13,202 nt of DNA. Source: Bdellovibrio sp. GTDB lineage: Bacteria > Bdellovibrionota > Bdellovibrionia > Bdellovibrionales > UBA1609. The stretch covers positions 1 to 13,202 of the forward strand of contig RFKI01000002.1 of assembly GCA_003694355.1 (NCBI GenBank). Reading direction: 5' to 3'. Within the stretch, counting starts at the first letter, position 1. Every line of letters starts with the position of its first letter. Positions 7,701 through 13,202 of this stretch are shown here, in pieces. The notes beneath the pieces are model-generated. The model was not told the DNA's origin and made no database searches. It saw only the letters and a program-made list of their open reading frames with translations. Made by a program: the position numbers and the translations under genes.

Positions 7701-7877
7701 GCTCGTTTAAATGGTTTTCGTAAAGGAGATGAATCTGGAGATGAGCCCTTATTCTCTTCTCAACTGGGAGAGATTGGAAGTCCTAAATGGGAGGGGCCTT
7801 TAAAATATATACAAAACAAGCTCCATCTTTTAGAGGGAGAGTTTAATATATACTGGATTTTAAGGCGGTTGCGATGA
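4728..7877 (+). CDS. Giant secreted protein of unknown family, coupled to a subtilase
   Basis: I do not recognise this 1049-residue protein. It begins with a classic signal peptide (lysine, then LFLLLLLFPLALW, likely cleaved around residues 16-18). The start is TTG: AGGGGGG lies 4 nt upstream, and the next in-frame Met is at about residue 79, far beyond the signal sequence. No later membrane segment is evident, so a periplasmic, surface or exported location is likely. Several regions can be seen. Residues 19-440 are mixed alpha/beta and rich in aromatics. Residues 446-510 are Gly/Ala-rich and uncharged. Residues 515-585 form a Lys-rich helical stretch. Residues 586-830 are beta-rich and end in a Gly/Thr/Ser-rich segment at about 795-821. 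The last 100 residues are basic. Only two cysteines are seen (C946 and C962), which suggests one disulfide. Its TGA overlaps the ATG of the subtilase gene (ATGA), pointing to coupled synthesis. A protease substrate, scaffold or partner role is speculation. Confidence 0.85.
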   Translation: MKLFLLLLLFPLALWGQGFSDLPGLIPKGFVRAPATDLVYEGKRLSPQEAYELYKKGQDLSRIDPDSTTDLWNSKPVTMSKTDEELLGIQQEGETFEFLEPVASKIGFFLFKVTKKNKKGLQEIYTIWVGKTVHNLLLRKALLRKLGYQIQPIGYLKKYRVYFKGPVSKKNFLKSPLAFRPSLVDYTRGAPSRWVLNLEDKTSSYWDLQDALIVRGEPLTYSIALGPMNRQIIKGRRLLNALFIVYQLLYIPESVNLYQWNPGRLVNGSVYLPFEGAEEFYTSYEDARWILRRILSLSRKDFKDVVKQGFFPSEVEALVLEKLISRRNHLKDFFDLSVEFKDLPFDPKVSMGERLKEGKLKGQEWPGYGARFVYGDPASPLSKEEIVAFLKSKMISAALANLVVKVNSDLLPHTDVQKLLIEKQKQLAIERFKEFLKTGEVKKVPFGMWAEPAGALNLIASREVIAGSYLGTDNLIQLADAIGISADVGAFLASQGLPQGVFLGGEAKVFYNIIYNHLKPLKSIKRSLKEPFQNLIIPFLKKQAATTLDNLLSSDFEKLKDKEKQQKIDKVLKQFNELLGVGESFIVTHSLGAKFQLRGGKSLAERIKAQALFGSRQTLISRLHIFRKDKNTIQVYKDFAGTHRLSLAFEWKAGIQVLKIGGQRLGGSSSLQFHELDITPKLQNNPDLIRNLSAIAGILKGQSLEYLREVAPPFKIDYRLLEKQSELKILSYQNLGLFSRIWFQVQSPGGDQKNFFRYQVGTRRGSDYQSVVVDGLDEILRETLDTKNIVIPNTTSGNPGDTIGGRSVGRRASFEAEVPLNKESGEAKDIFFNIQYFWKGWSISKDQIMNLIRDLRKQYQFQFFAKEELNDTKEIQLYVLTLDIYLYKEALDNLVHLSAGDFKSFLQEYSRLPHRIYRLPGPRKPGRYESSQERALRRFRTFRNNCFKGLQEAVYRKAGPFCLKLMSLVEQSLEFKGFLKVIGGKRNLYVKARLNGFRKGDESGDEPLFSSQLGEIGSPKWEGPLKYIQNKLHLLEGEFNIYWILRRLR

Positions 7878-10800
7878 AAAAATATTGGGGGATTTTATTT
7901 GTTTGCCTTTTTTCTTTGTCCAAAGCTCAAGGGTTAGAGCTTTGGAGTTTTAAAGAAGTTGTCGTTGAATTTAAAAAAAAGTTAAGCTCTCATGAGCTCC
8001 AGAGAATTTCCAGAAAGTACCAAGTTCACCTCGTTCCCTTTTCTTCCATTAAATCTTCATATTTTAATCGTGTGTATCAGGCGAAGCTATCTCCAGAACA
8101 AGAGTTTCTTTTAAAACAAGATCCTTTAGTGCAAAATTTGGAGCCTGTATTTGGCTTGGAAACATTTTCTATAATTCCAGACTTTGAAAGGAGTCCCAGA
8201 ACAAATGACACTCTTTGGGGGTACCAGTGGGGAATGTCCAATCGTGGGCAAATTTTAGTTCGCCCTATAGATGATTTGCATTCCGAGCGCATTCAAGGGA
8301 AAAGGGGCTATGATATCGGATGGGTCAATCTTGAAAGAGACTTGAAAAAAGATATCATTGTAGCGGTTTTAGATAGTGGCGTGGATTTTAATCATCCTGA
8401 TTTGAAAAACAATATTTATAAAAATAAACCAGAATGTGAAAAGGATGGCTCTCTTCCCCTGCGGCCTCAAGAAGATAAAGATCATAATGGCTATAAAGGG
8501 GATTGCATGGGGTGGAATTTTACAGCCCGAGATAAGAGGTTAGCTCATCGACCAATGGATGATTCTGGGCATGGAACTCATGTGGCTGGTATTATTGCTG
8601 CTGAGTTGAATAATCATCTAGGAGTTGCGGGATTTTCAAATCGTATAAAAATTCTTCCTGTTAAGGTAACCATGCGGGAAAAGGCTGAAAAGCAGATGGC
8701 TTCGGTTCCAAAAGGCAAGAAGGGTAAAAAGAAAGTTTTGGCTCTTTCTGATCGTGTGGCTAAGGGCATTTTATATGCTGTTAAAATGGGGGCCCAAGTG
8801 ATCAATTTAAGTTTGGGGTGGCCCATGCGCATGGATACAAAGTATTTGAGAGAGGCCTTTAAGTTTGCTTTAGATCGTGGAGTGAGTATCGTGGCTGCTG
8901 CAGGCAATAATGATAATAATTCTCCTCTTTTTCCCTGTGCTTATCGGGGTGTTATTTGCGTGGCTTCCGTAGATAACGCAGGTTATTTTTCAGACTTTTC
9001 TAACTTTGGAGGTCATGTTGACTTTGTGGCTCCTGGTGAAGATATTTTAAGCCTTTATTTAAGTCATGAGTATGCTCTTAATTTTGATAGTCTGGGCTAT
9101 GCTTATAAAAGTGGAACCAGTCAGGCAGCTCCTTATGTAACTGCTATGGTTGCCCTCTTGAAAGCTATGGGTAAAGGGCAAAACTTTGAAGAAATATGGG
9201 CCCGTTTGTTCTTGTCTTCAAAGAAAGTGATGACTCACACTTTTAAGTGGGTTCAGGGAGGACTGGTTCAACTCAATAGAGCTCTTCAATGGAGTCCTCA
9301 ACCTGTGGTGGCTCCTGTTTTTAAGGAAATGGACCGGATTTTGTATCAGCGTTCAAAGAAAACAATAAGACTTTCTTTGCCTATAAAGAGCTACTGGAGG
9401 CAGGCCAAAAAGGTTGTTGTTCATGTTAAAAGTTTAAATCCCAATATCATTTTTTTGAAAAAAGAGTTTTTCATTCCAGTTTTATCTGGGCAAAAGTTCT
9501 TGTCTCTTCGGGCTCAAGTAAAAGACGACAAAAAACACAGTCATTTAAAGTTTTCGGTCACCATATCTTATAAAAATACTAAACCAAAAACTTTTTTGCA
9601 CGAAGTGGTAGTGTCTCGTGCTCTTGAAGGAGATTCTGATGTTGAGGAAATTGATTTGCCACAGGGGGTTTGGGAACAGATAAGGACAGTGCCTGTTTAT
9701 AAAAAAAGTAATTTAGATGTTCCTGAATATTATACGTTGAGCAAACCAAAGTTGGATTTAAACGTAAATATCTATCGTTTAACTCAGGGGAAAACTCGTT
9801 ATAAGAAAGTTTTCACCGTTTCTTTACCGCAGGCCATCCGGTTGATTTCTATTCTTAAAATAGACTTAGATGATGACGGAGTTGATGACTATTTTATGAG
9901 GACGCTTTCGAAAGACACACAGTCTTATATTGGGTTTCATTTTTATTTTCCAAATTTGAAAAAGAAATTGACCTTTAAACTGAATTATCAAGGTAAAGTG
10001 GCGCCTTCTTTTCGCGAAAAAAGAAACTTTTTAAATGGATCCAAAGACTTCTTTTTCATTCCATGGAGTTTGCCAAGAGGGCAGAAAATTAAGTTACCTC
10101 TTTATTTAGGGCGAGGACAGTTACCTCAAAGAGATCTTAGTTCAAGCCCCTTAGACGTGAATCAAGATGTTTTAAAAAAGAGACTTTATTTTTATGAACC
10201 AGAAGGACATTTGATACATTTAAGAGCTTTTGCTGGCCCTCAATTTGAAGAGTTTGTAAGAAATACTTTAAAAAAACGTTTTTTTGAAAAGGTGCAGTTT
10301 CATGCTCTTTTTAAAAAAGACCAGAAAATTCATTTGCTTTTTTCTGTGGGGAGAGGGTTTGTCAAAGATTTTTATGATGTGCCGGTTACAACAGATTTGC
10401 TTTATGATGGGGCAAAGCCTTTTCAAAAAAGTTCGTTTTCTTATATGGATATCGACGGCTTTTCTTATTTTTTATCCACAGATTTAACTTCATTATCTCC
10501 ACAGTTTCATGTTCGTCCTGTTCTTGTGGGACTTCTTTCTAGTACGCGAGGGCAAGTTGTAGGGATAGAGAACCTATTTGCTTATGATGTTGTTCAAAAA
10601 GATAAAAAAGATGGGCTTTTAAATTATTTGCATGGTTTTTGGTTGCCAGAAGGATTTTATGCTTTTTTTCTGACCAAAAGTCATTTGTTTTTAAATGTTT
10701 TTACCAAGAAGGGGCTTGTTAAAATCATAAAGAGATCCATTATCCGATCCAGTTTTTTGCCAGGGCATCTTTTTTCTGAAACTCTTTATCCGATTGTTTT

Positions 10801-11041
10801 TGGAGCGGTAAAGAAGGGGCCCCGACCCGCCTTTTACGTGAATGCTTCTCAGCTTTCTTCACGCCATGTTTACTTGTGGGTTGTTCAGAATAGTCAGTTA
10901 ATTTCACCTATGTACTTAGACGTTTCTTTTTCTGAAAACTGTCGTCCTTTAAATCCTCATTTTTGGAAAGAGAGTTTTGCTTATATATTTTCTTGTAAAA
11001 CAACTAAGAAAGAGTACTTAAAAATATTGCCCCTTCAATAA
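7874..11041 (+). CDS. Secreted subtilisin-family (S8) serine protease with a large C-terminal region
   Basis: This 1055-residue protein has a signal peptide (1-18), an inhibitor-I9-like propeptide (about 24-96) and a complete S8 catalytic domain (about 115-475). The catalytic triad is D167 (LDSGVD), H233 (SGHGTHVAGI) and S416 (SGTSQAAPYV), and N345 (AAAGNN) is the oxyanion residue. A DKDHNGYKGDCMGWNF segment (201-216) resembles the calcium-binding loop of related subtilases. Between the ILPVKV strand and the next helix lies an expanded loop with a lysine cluster (280-287). Residues 476-1055 match nothing I recognise and look beta-rich. They contain DLDDDGVDD (664-672), a DxDxDGxxD calcium-type motif like those in FG-GAP or thrombospondin-3 repeats, and a weaker DIDG (859-862). 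The six mature cysteines fall in three close pairs (188/211, 355/362, 1023/1041), consistent with disulfides in an exported protein. The ATG overlaps the preceding stop, with AAGG 8 nt upstream. It is likely an active autoprocessing protease. Confidence 0.93.
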   Translation: MKKYWGILFVCLFSLSKAQGLELWSFKEVVVEFKKKLSSHELQRISRKYQVHLVPFSSIKSSYFNRVYQAKLSPEQEFLLKQDPLVQNLEPVFGLETFSIIPDFERSPRTNDTLWGYQWGMSNRGQILVRPIDDLHSERIQGKRGYDIGWVNLERDLKKDIIVAVLDSGVDFNHPDLKNNIYKNKPECEKDGSLPLRPQEDKDHNGYKGDCMGWNFTARDKRLAHRPMDDSGHGTHVAGIIAAELNNHLGVAGFSNRIKILPVKVTMREKAEKQMASVPKGKKGKKKVLALSDRVAKGILYAVKMGAQVINLSLGWPMRMDTKYLREAFKFALDRGVSIVAAAGNNDNNSPLFPCAYRGVICVASVDNAGYFSDFSNFGGHVDFVAPGEDILSLYLSHEYALNFDSLGYAYKSGTSQAAPYVTAMVALLKAMGKGQNFEEIWARLFLSSKKVMTHTFKWVQGGLVQLNRALQWSPQPVVAPVFKEMDRILYQRSKKTIRLSLPIKSYWRQAKKVVVHVKSLNPNIIFLKKEFFIPVLSGQKFLSLRAQVKDDKKHSHLKFSVTISYKNTKPKTFLHEVVVSRALEGDSDVEEIDLPQGVWEQIRTVPVYKKSNLDVPEYYTLSKPKLDLNVNIYRLTQGKTRYKKVFTVSLPQAIRLISILKIDLDDDGVDDYFMRTLSKDTQSYIGFHFYFPNLKKKLTFKLNYQGKVAPSFREKRNFLNGSKDFFFIPWSLPRGQKIKLPLYLGRGQLPQRDLSSSPLDVNQDVLKKRLYFYEPEGHLIHLRAFAGPQFEEFVRNTLKKRFFEKVQFHALFKKDQKIHLLFSVGRGFVKDFYDVPVTTDLLYDGAKPFQKSSFSYMDIDGFSYFLSTDLTSLSPQFHVRPVLVGLLSSTRGQVVGIENLFAYDVVQKDKKDGLLNYLHGFWLPEGFYAFFLTKSHLFLNVFTKKGLVKIIKRSIIRSSFLPGHLFSETLYPIVFGAVKKGPRPAFYVNASQLSSRHVYLWVVQNSQLISPMYLDVSFSENCRPLNPHFWKESFAYIFSCKTTKKEYLKILPLQ

Positions 11042-11055
11042 AAAGTGTTAATAAT
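11027..11055 (+). promoter_or_regulatory. Possible sigma-70 promoter for the alpha/beta hydrolase
   Basis: TTGCCC (11027-11032, 4 of 6) and AATAAT (11050-11055, 5 of 6) are separated by the ideal 17 bases. They straddle the end of the protease gene. Transcription would start near 11062, about 25 bases before the hydrolase ATG. There is no terminator between the two genes, so read-through from the protease operon is equally possible. Confidence 0.35.
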
Positions 11056-11086
11056 AGTCCTCAGTTTATAAAGGGGTGCTTCAAAA

Positions 11087-11917
11087 ATGCCAAATATCGT
11101 TATTAATGGGGTAAGGACGTATTATGAAAAGAAGGGAAAAGGTCCTCCTATTGTTTTGATCCATGGTTTGGGAAGTTCTCACTTGGAGTGGGAACAAGTG
11201 CGTTCTTATTTGGTTTCTAAATACACTGTTTATACATATGATGTTAGAGGTCATGGCCAAAGTGAAAAAACAAAGGGGCCTTTTACAATGGAGCTGTTTG
11301 CTGCTGATGCAAAGGCTTTTATTGAAAAGATGGGTCTTAAAAAGGTCACTATAGGTGGGTGTTCCATGGGAGGCATGATAGCCTTTCAATTTGCAGTGGA
11401 TTATCCACAGTTATTGGAAAACCTTATTATCGTTAACTCAGTTCCTGAGGTGAAACTAAAAACCCTTAGGGAAAAAGCTATTTTATATACAAGACTTCTT
11501 TTGTTAAATACTTTAGGGCTACATAATATGGCTCGAGTCTTGGTTTATAAGGTGTTTCCTCGTCCTGACCAGGCAGAGATACGTCGAAGAGAGCTGGAGA
11601 GGTTTTTATTAAATGATGAAGAAACTTATAGGGCTTGTATAAAGGCCATTGTCGGGTGGGGGGTTAAAGAACGTCTTAAGGAGATTAAAGTCCCTGTATT
11701 AGTTGTTTCTGCTGAAAATGATTATTTGCCACTTTCATATAAAAAAGAGTATGTCAAACAGATACCAAATGCCCAATTAGTGGTTATTAAAAAATCCCGG
11801 CATGTGACTCCCATTGACCAGCCAGAGCAATTAGCTAAGGCCATATTAAAGTTTTTAGATACTCTCAACAAAGAGCAAAAAAATCCGGAGGCATCTTTTA
11901 AAGACGCCTCCAGATGA
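11087..11917 (+). CDS. Alpha/beta-fold hydrolase
   Basis: This 276-residue alpha/beta hydrolase has the usual length and motifs. The oxyanion-hole HGLG lies at 26-29 (LIHGLGSS), the nucleophile elbow GCSMGG places the nucleophile at S93, the acid is D212 (SAENDYLP) and the histidine is H239 (KSRHVTP). YDVRGHGQS (51-59) is the strongly conserved segment after the third strand. It belongs to the broad esterase, lactonase and 3-oxoadipate-enol-lactonase-like group. The substrate cannot be assigned from sequence alone. There is no signal peptide, so it acts in the cytoplasm, unlike the two exported proteins encoded upstream. AAGGGGTG lies 8 nt before the ATG. It follows the protease stop by 45 bases and may be cotranscribed, or may use the promoter overlapping the protease 3' end. 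Its last codons lie inside a bidirectional terminator, so the C-terminal residues after about 262 are probably a non-conserved tail. Confidence 0.92.
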   Translation: MPNIVINGVRTYYEKKGKGPPIVLIHGLGSSHLEWEQVRSYLVSKYTVYTYDVRGHGQSEKTKGPFTMELFAADAKAFIEKMGLKKVTIGGCSMGGMIAFQFAVDYPQLLENLIIVNSVPEVKLKTLREKAILYTRLLLLNTLGLHNMARVLVYKVFPRPDQAEIRRRELERFLLNDEETYRACIKAIVGWGVKERLKEIKVPVLVVSAENDYLPLSYKKEYVKQIPNAQLVVIKKSRHVTPIDQPEQLAKAILKFLDTLNKEQKNPEASFKDASR

Positions 11918-11923
11918 ATTTTT
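11883..11923. terminator. Bidirectional intrinsic terminator between convergent genes
   Basis: GGAGGC (11887-11892) pairs with GCCTCC (11906-11911). After an A-C mismatch the stem continues inward with TCTT/AAGA. Outside it, ATC (11883-11885) pairs with GAT (11913-11915) past another mismatch. ATTTTT follows on the plus strand (11918-11923). A run of seven A (11877-11883) precedes the hairpin and reads as T7 on the minus strand, so it can stop transcripts from both directions. It overlaps the final codons and stop of the hydrolase gene and lies 15 bases from the stop of the porin-like gene. Confidence 0.85.
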
Positions 11924-11937
11924 GGGGGGAGATGTTT

Positions 11938-12912
11938 TTAGTCAAATTGAAGTCTTAGTTCTACACCTGCGTCAAAACCATCCTTATCTTTGTTCTTGTC
12001 GTTTTTGGTGTATCCCACATAAGGCTTAATGGAGAGATTTTTCTTGATTTGGTGATTGTAAGAAACTTCTCCTCTTTTTTTGTCTTTGGTTTTTGTGCCA
12101 TCAACAGCAAAATTTTTGTATTTTGCTCCTCCTTGGACAGCAGTTGTGCTTCCATCGTTGCCTTTATCGTTAAAGATCACAAGAGCATAAGCACTCATAT
12201 TTTCATCATATTTAAATTGAGCGCCAATAGACCATTGCTCTTCTCTTTCCTGACTTCCTTTGTTTCCTTCTTGGTTTAGGTAGGAAGCCTGCAAGGAGAG
12301 CATGTCTCCAATTTTATGAGCAATAGCAATGCCTACAGTAGGGTCTCCGCTACTTATATTCATATCAAACTGGCCTTCGGGAGATTCGGTTAGTATAAAG
12401 CGAACCTCATCAATGTATTCTGTTTTTCCTAAAAGAACGGCTCCAACCACTTGTTGGATTCTTTTCGCATCATAGAGTAAGTCTTGAGAGGCTGAGCCCC
12501 CGAAAGCGTCCATGGCAGCTAAAATATTTTGTTTACCCACAGTAACAGACCAGTTGTCATTGAGTTGAGCTTCCAAGGTTAATTCATCTACCAGTTTTTC
12601 GACGTCAATAACAGCATTAACGTCTTCCCCTGAGTTGGCGAACTCTCTTCCCAGAGCATCAGCAATATCTAAAACCAGCTTGGCTTTAGTTTTTTCAGAT
12701 AATTGGGCGCCAATATTAAATAAGATATGTTGAGATTTTACAGAGATATCTCCGTCCTCATTGGAGTTTACATCTAACTGCAAATTAGCAGAGGTATTGA
12801 TTTTGCTTTTTTCTTTTGCTGAGAGAGCTGTTGTGCTTAAACTCAATCCTAGCAAAAGAGAGGGGGCTACCTTTAAAAGGTTAAAACTTGTTTTTTTATT
12901 ATTTTTTTTCAT
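11938..12912 (-). CDS. Outer-membrane beta-barrel (porin-like) protein
   Basis: The 324-residue product has a long basic signal peptide (MKKNNKK, then LLLGLSLSTTALSA, cleaved near residue 32). After it comes a chain of short amphipathic beta-strands with alternating hydrophobic residues, separated by Asp, Asn, Lys and Gly-rich turns. This is the pattern of an outer-membrane barrel. No mature cysteine is present. The last strand reads VELRLQFD: the typical terminal aromatic is the penultimate residue, followed by an extra Asp, a mild deviation from the usual BAM signal. I cannot assign a porin family or substrate. An internal segment (about residues 121-145, VTVGKQNILAAMDAFGG) resembles the strand-plus-inward-loop arrangement of general porins; this is an inference. 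A perfect AAGGAGG lies 5 nt before the ATG. It is convergent with the hydrolase and preceded by a strong sigma-54-type promoter with a leader of about 60 bases. Confidence 0.85.
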   Translation of the reverse strand: MKKNNKKTSFNLLKVAPSLLLGLSLSTTALSAKEKSKINTSANLQLDVNSNEDGDISVKSQHILFNIGAQLSEKTKAKLVLDIADALGREFANSGEDVNAVIDVEKLVDELTLEAQLNDNWSVTVGKQNILAAMDAFGGSASQDLLYDAKRIQQVVGAVLLGKTEYIDEVRFILTESPEGQFDMNISSGDPTVGIAIAHKIGDMLSLQASYLNQEGNKGSQEREEQWSIGAQFKYDENMSAYALVIFNDKGNDGSTTAVQGGAKYKNFAVDGTKTKDKKRGEVSYNHQIKKNLSIKPYVGYTKNDKNKDKDGFDAGVELRLQFD

Positions 12913-12982
12913 GGAATCCTCCTTTTTTCTTTTTTGTTTTTAATTTTTAAAGTTCTTTCTAAAAAACTTGTGCTTGGCTTAG

Positions 12983-12998
12983 AGCAAGGGGGGTGCCA
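12983..12998 (-). promoter_or_regulatory. Sigma-54 (RpoN) promoter of the porin-like gene
   Basis: On the minus strand TGGCACCCCCCTTGCT matches the sigma-54 consensus TGGCAC-N5-TTGCW at every defined position, with exactly 10 bases between the -24 GG and the -12 GC. Transcription would start near 12972, leaving a leader of about 60 bases that ends in AAGGAGG. The GC-rich element stands out in an otherwise very AT-rich spacer. An activator of the NtrC type would be needed for expression. Confidence 0.8.
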
Positions 12999-13202
12999 CC
13001 TTTCTTATGAGAAGAGGAAAAAATATGTTGGAAATGTATTAAAAAGTAATCAGAAAGATTTTTTATAAAGATATGTAGATTTTTTAAATAGAGGATTTCA
13101 GAGAAGTTAGCTTTTCGGAATTTAAAATTTTTTAATCTTCTTTTGTTAGAGAGATGTTCAAGTTTGATCAAAAGAGTAAAATTTTTTTTACAGAAAAAAA
13201 GG
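12999..13202. other. AT-rich upstream region, possible activator-binding zone
   Basis: This stretch reaches the window edge and holds no supported gene. It is very AT-rich and begins directly upstream of the sigma-54 promoter. It contains a perfect 10-base palindrome, TTTGATCAAA (13163-13172), and an inverted repeat, GTAAAATTTTTTTTAC (13176-13191, 6-base arms). They lie about 190-220 bases upstream of the predicted transcription start, a distance compatible with enhancer sites for sigma-54 activators. No binding protein can be named. Confidence 0.3.

Noticed and set aside
12959..13171. 70-codon minus-strand open frame upstream of the porin-like gene
   Set aside because: It starts with TTG without a ribosome site, has Lys/Phe/Leu-rich composition expected from AT-rich DNA, and runs through the sigma-54 promoter.
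1..13202. CRISPR arrays, insertion sequences, tRNA or rRNA genes
   Set aside because: I looked for regularly spaced repeats, transposase motifs with terminal repeats, and cloverleaf or rRNA signatures and saw none.

Overview
The window is an AT-rich, almost fully coding stretch from a motile Gram-negative bacterium. It encodes a flagellar stator pair (MotA/MotB), an outer-membrane beta-barrel, a lipoprotein and several secreted proteins. Upstream regions carry candidate promoters for three sigma-factor classes. The gene style (many start codons with strong AAGGAGG/AGGGGG ribosome sites, MotB with an SYAD motif, very large secreted proteins of unknown family beside subtilases) would fit Bdellovibrionota or a related delta-proteobacterium-like lineage. 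That placement is an inference and I cannot prove it from this window.

Layout. (1) Positions 5-1555, minus strand: a compact operon read right to left, made of a carbonyl-reductase-like SDR, a 75-residue DUF2892 membrane protein and a Maf nucleotide pyrophosphatase of the YceF type. An ATG on the very edge (3-1) suggests that the operon continues. (2) Positions 1556-1791: a divergent intergenic region with a sigma-54-like promoter facing right, a perfect spaced palindrome and a possible sigma-70 promoter facing left. (3) Positions 1792-2601: a tyrosine-rich lipoprotein gene closed by a strong intrinsic terminator. (4) Positions 2625-4564: motA-motB, with a sigma-28 (FliA)-like promoter immediately upstream and an overlap between the two genes. 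MotB has a long, charged coiled-coil tail. (5) Positions 4728-11041: two genes of more than 1,000 codons overlapping by ATGA. The first encodes a secreted protein of unknown family (1049 aa, TTG start). The second encodes a complete subtilisin-family (S8) protease with an I9-like propeptide and a C-terminal region of about 580 residues of unknown function. (6) Positions 11087-11917: an alpha/beta hydrolase that could be cotranscribed or use its own promoter. (7) Positions 11883-11923: a bidirectional terminator that overlaps the hydrolase 3' end. (8) Positions 11938-12912, minus strand: an outer-membrane beta-barrel (porin-like) gene with a near-perfect sigma-54 promoter in its 290-base upstream region.

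How the genes may work together. The two sigma-54-like promoters drive cell-envelope genes (a lipoprotein and a porin-like protein), which hints at a shared RpoN regulon. motAB appears to be a late flagellar unit. The part most likely to be undescribed is the translationally coupled pair of giant secreted protein and subtilase. Both products have signal peptides, and the protease has all its catalytic residues, so a substrate/processing or partner relationship is a reasonable hypothesis that has not been tested.
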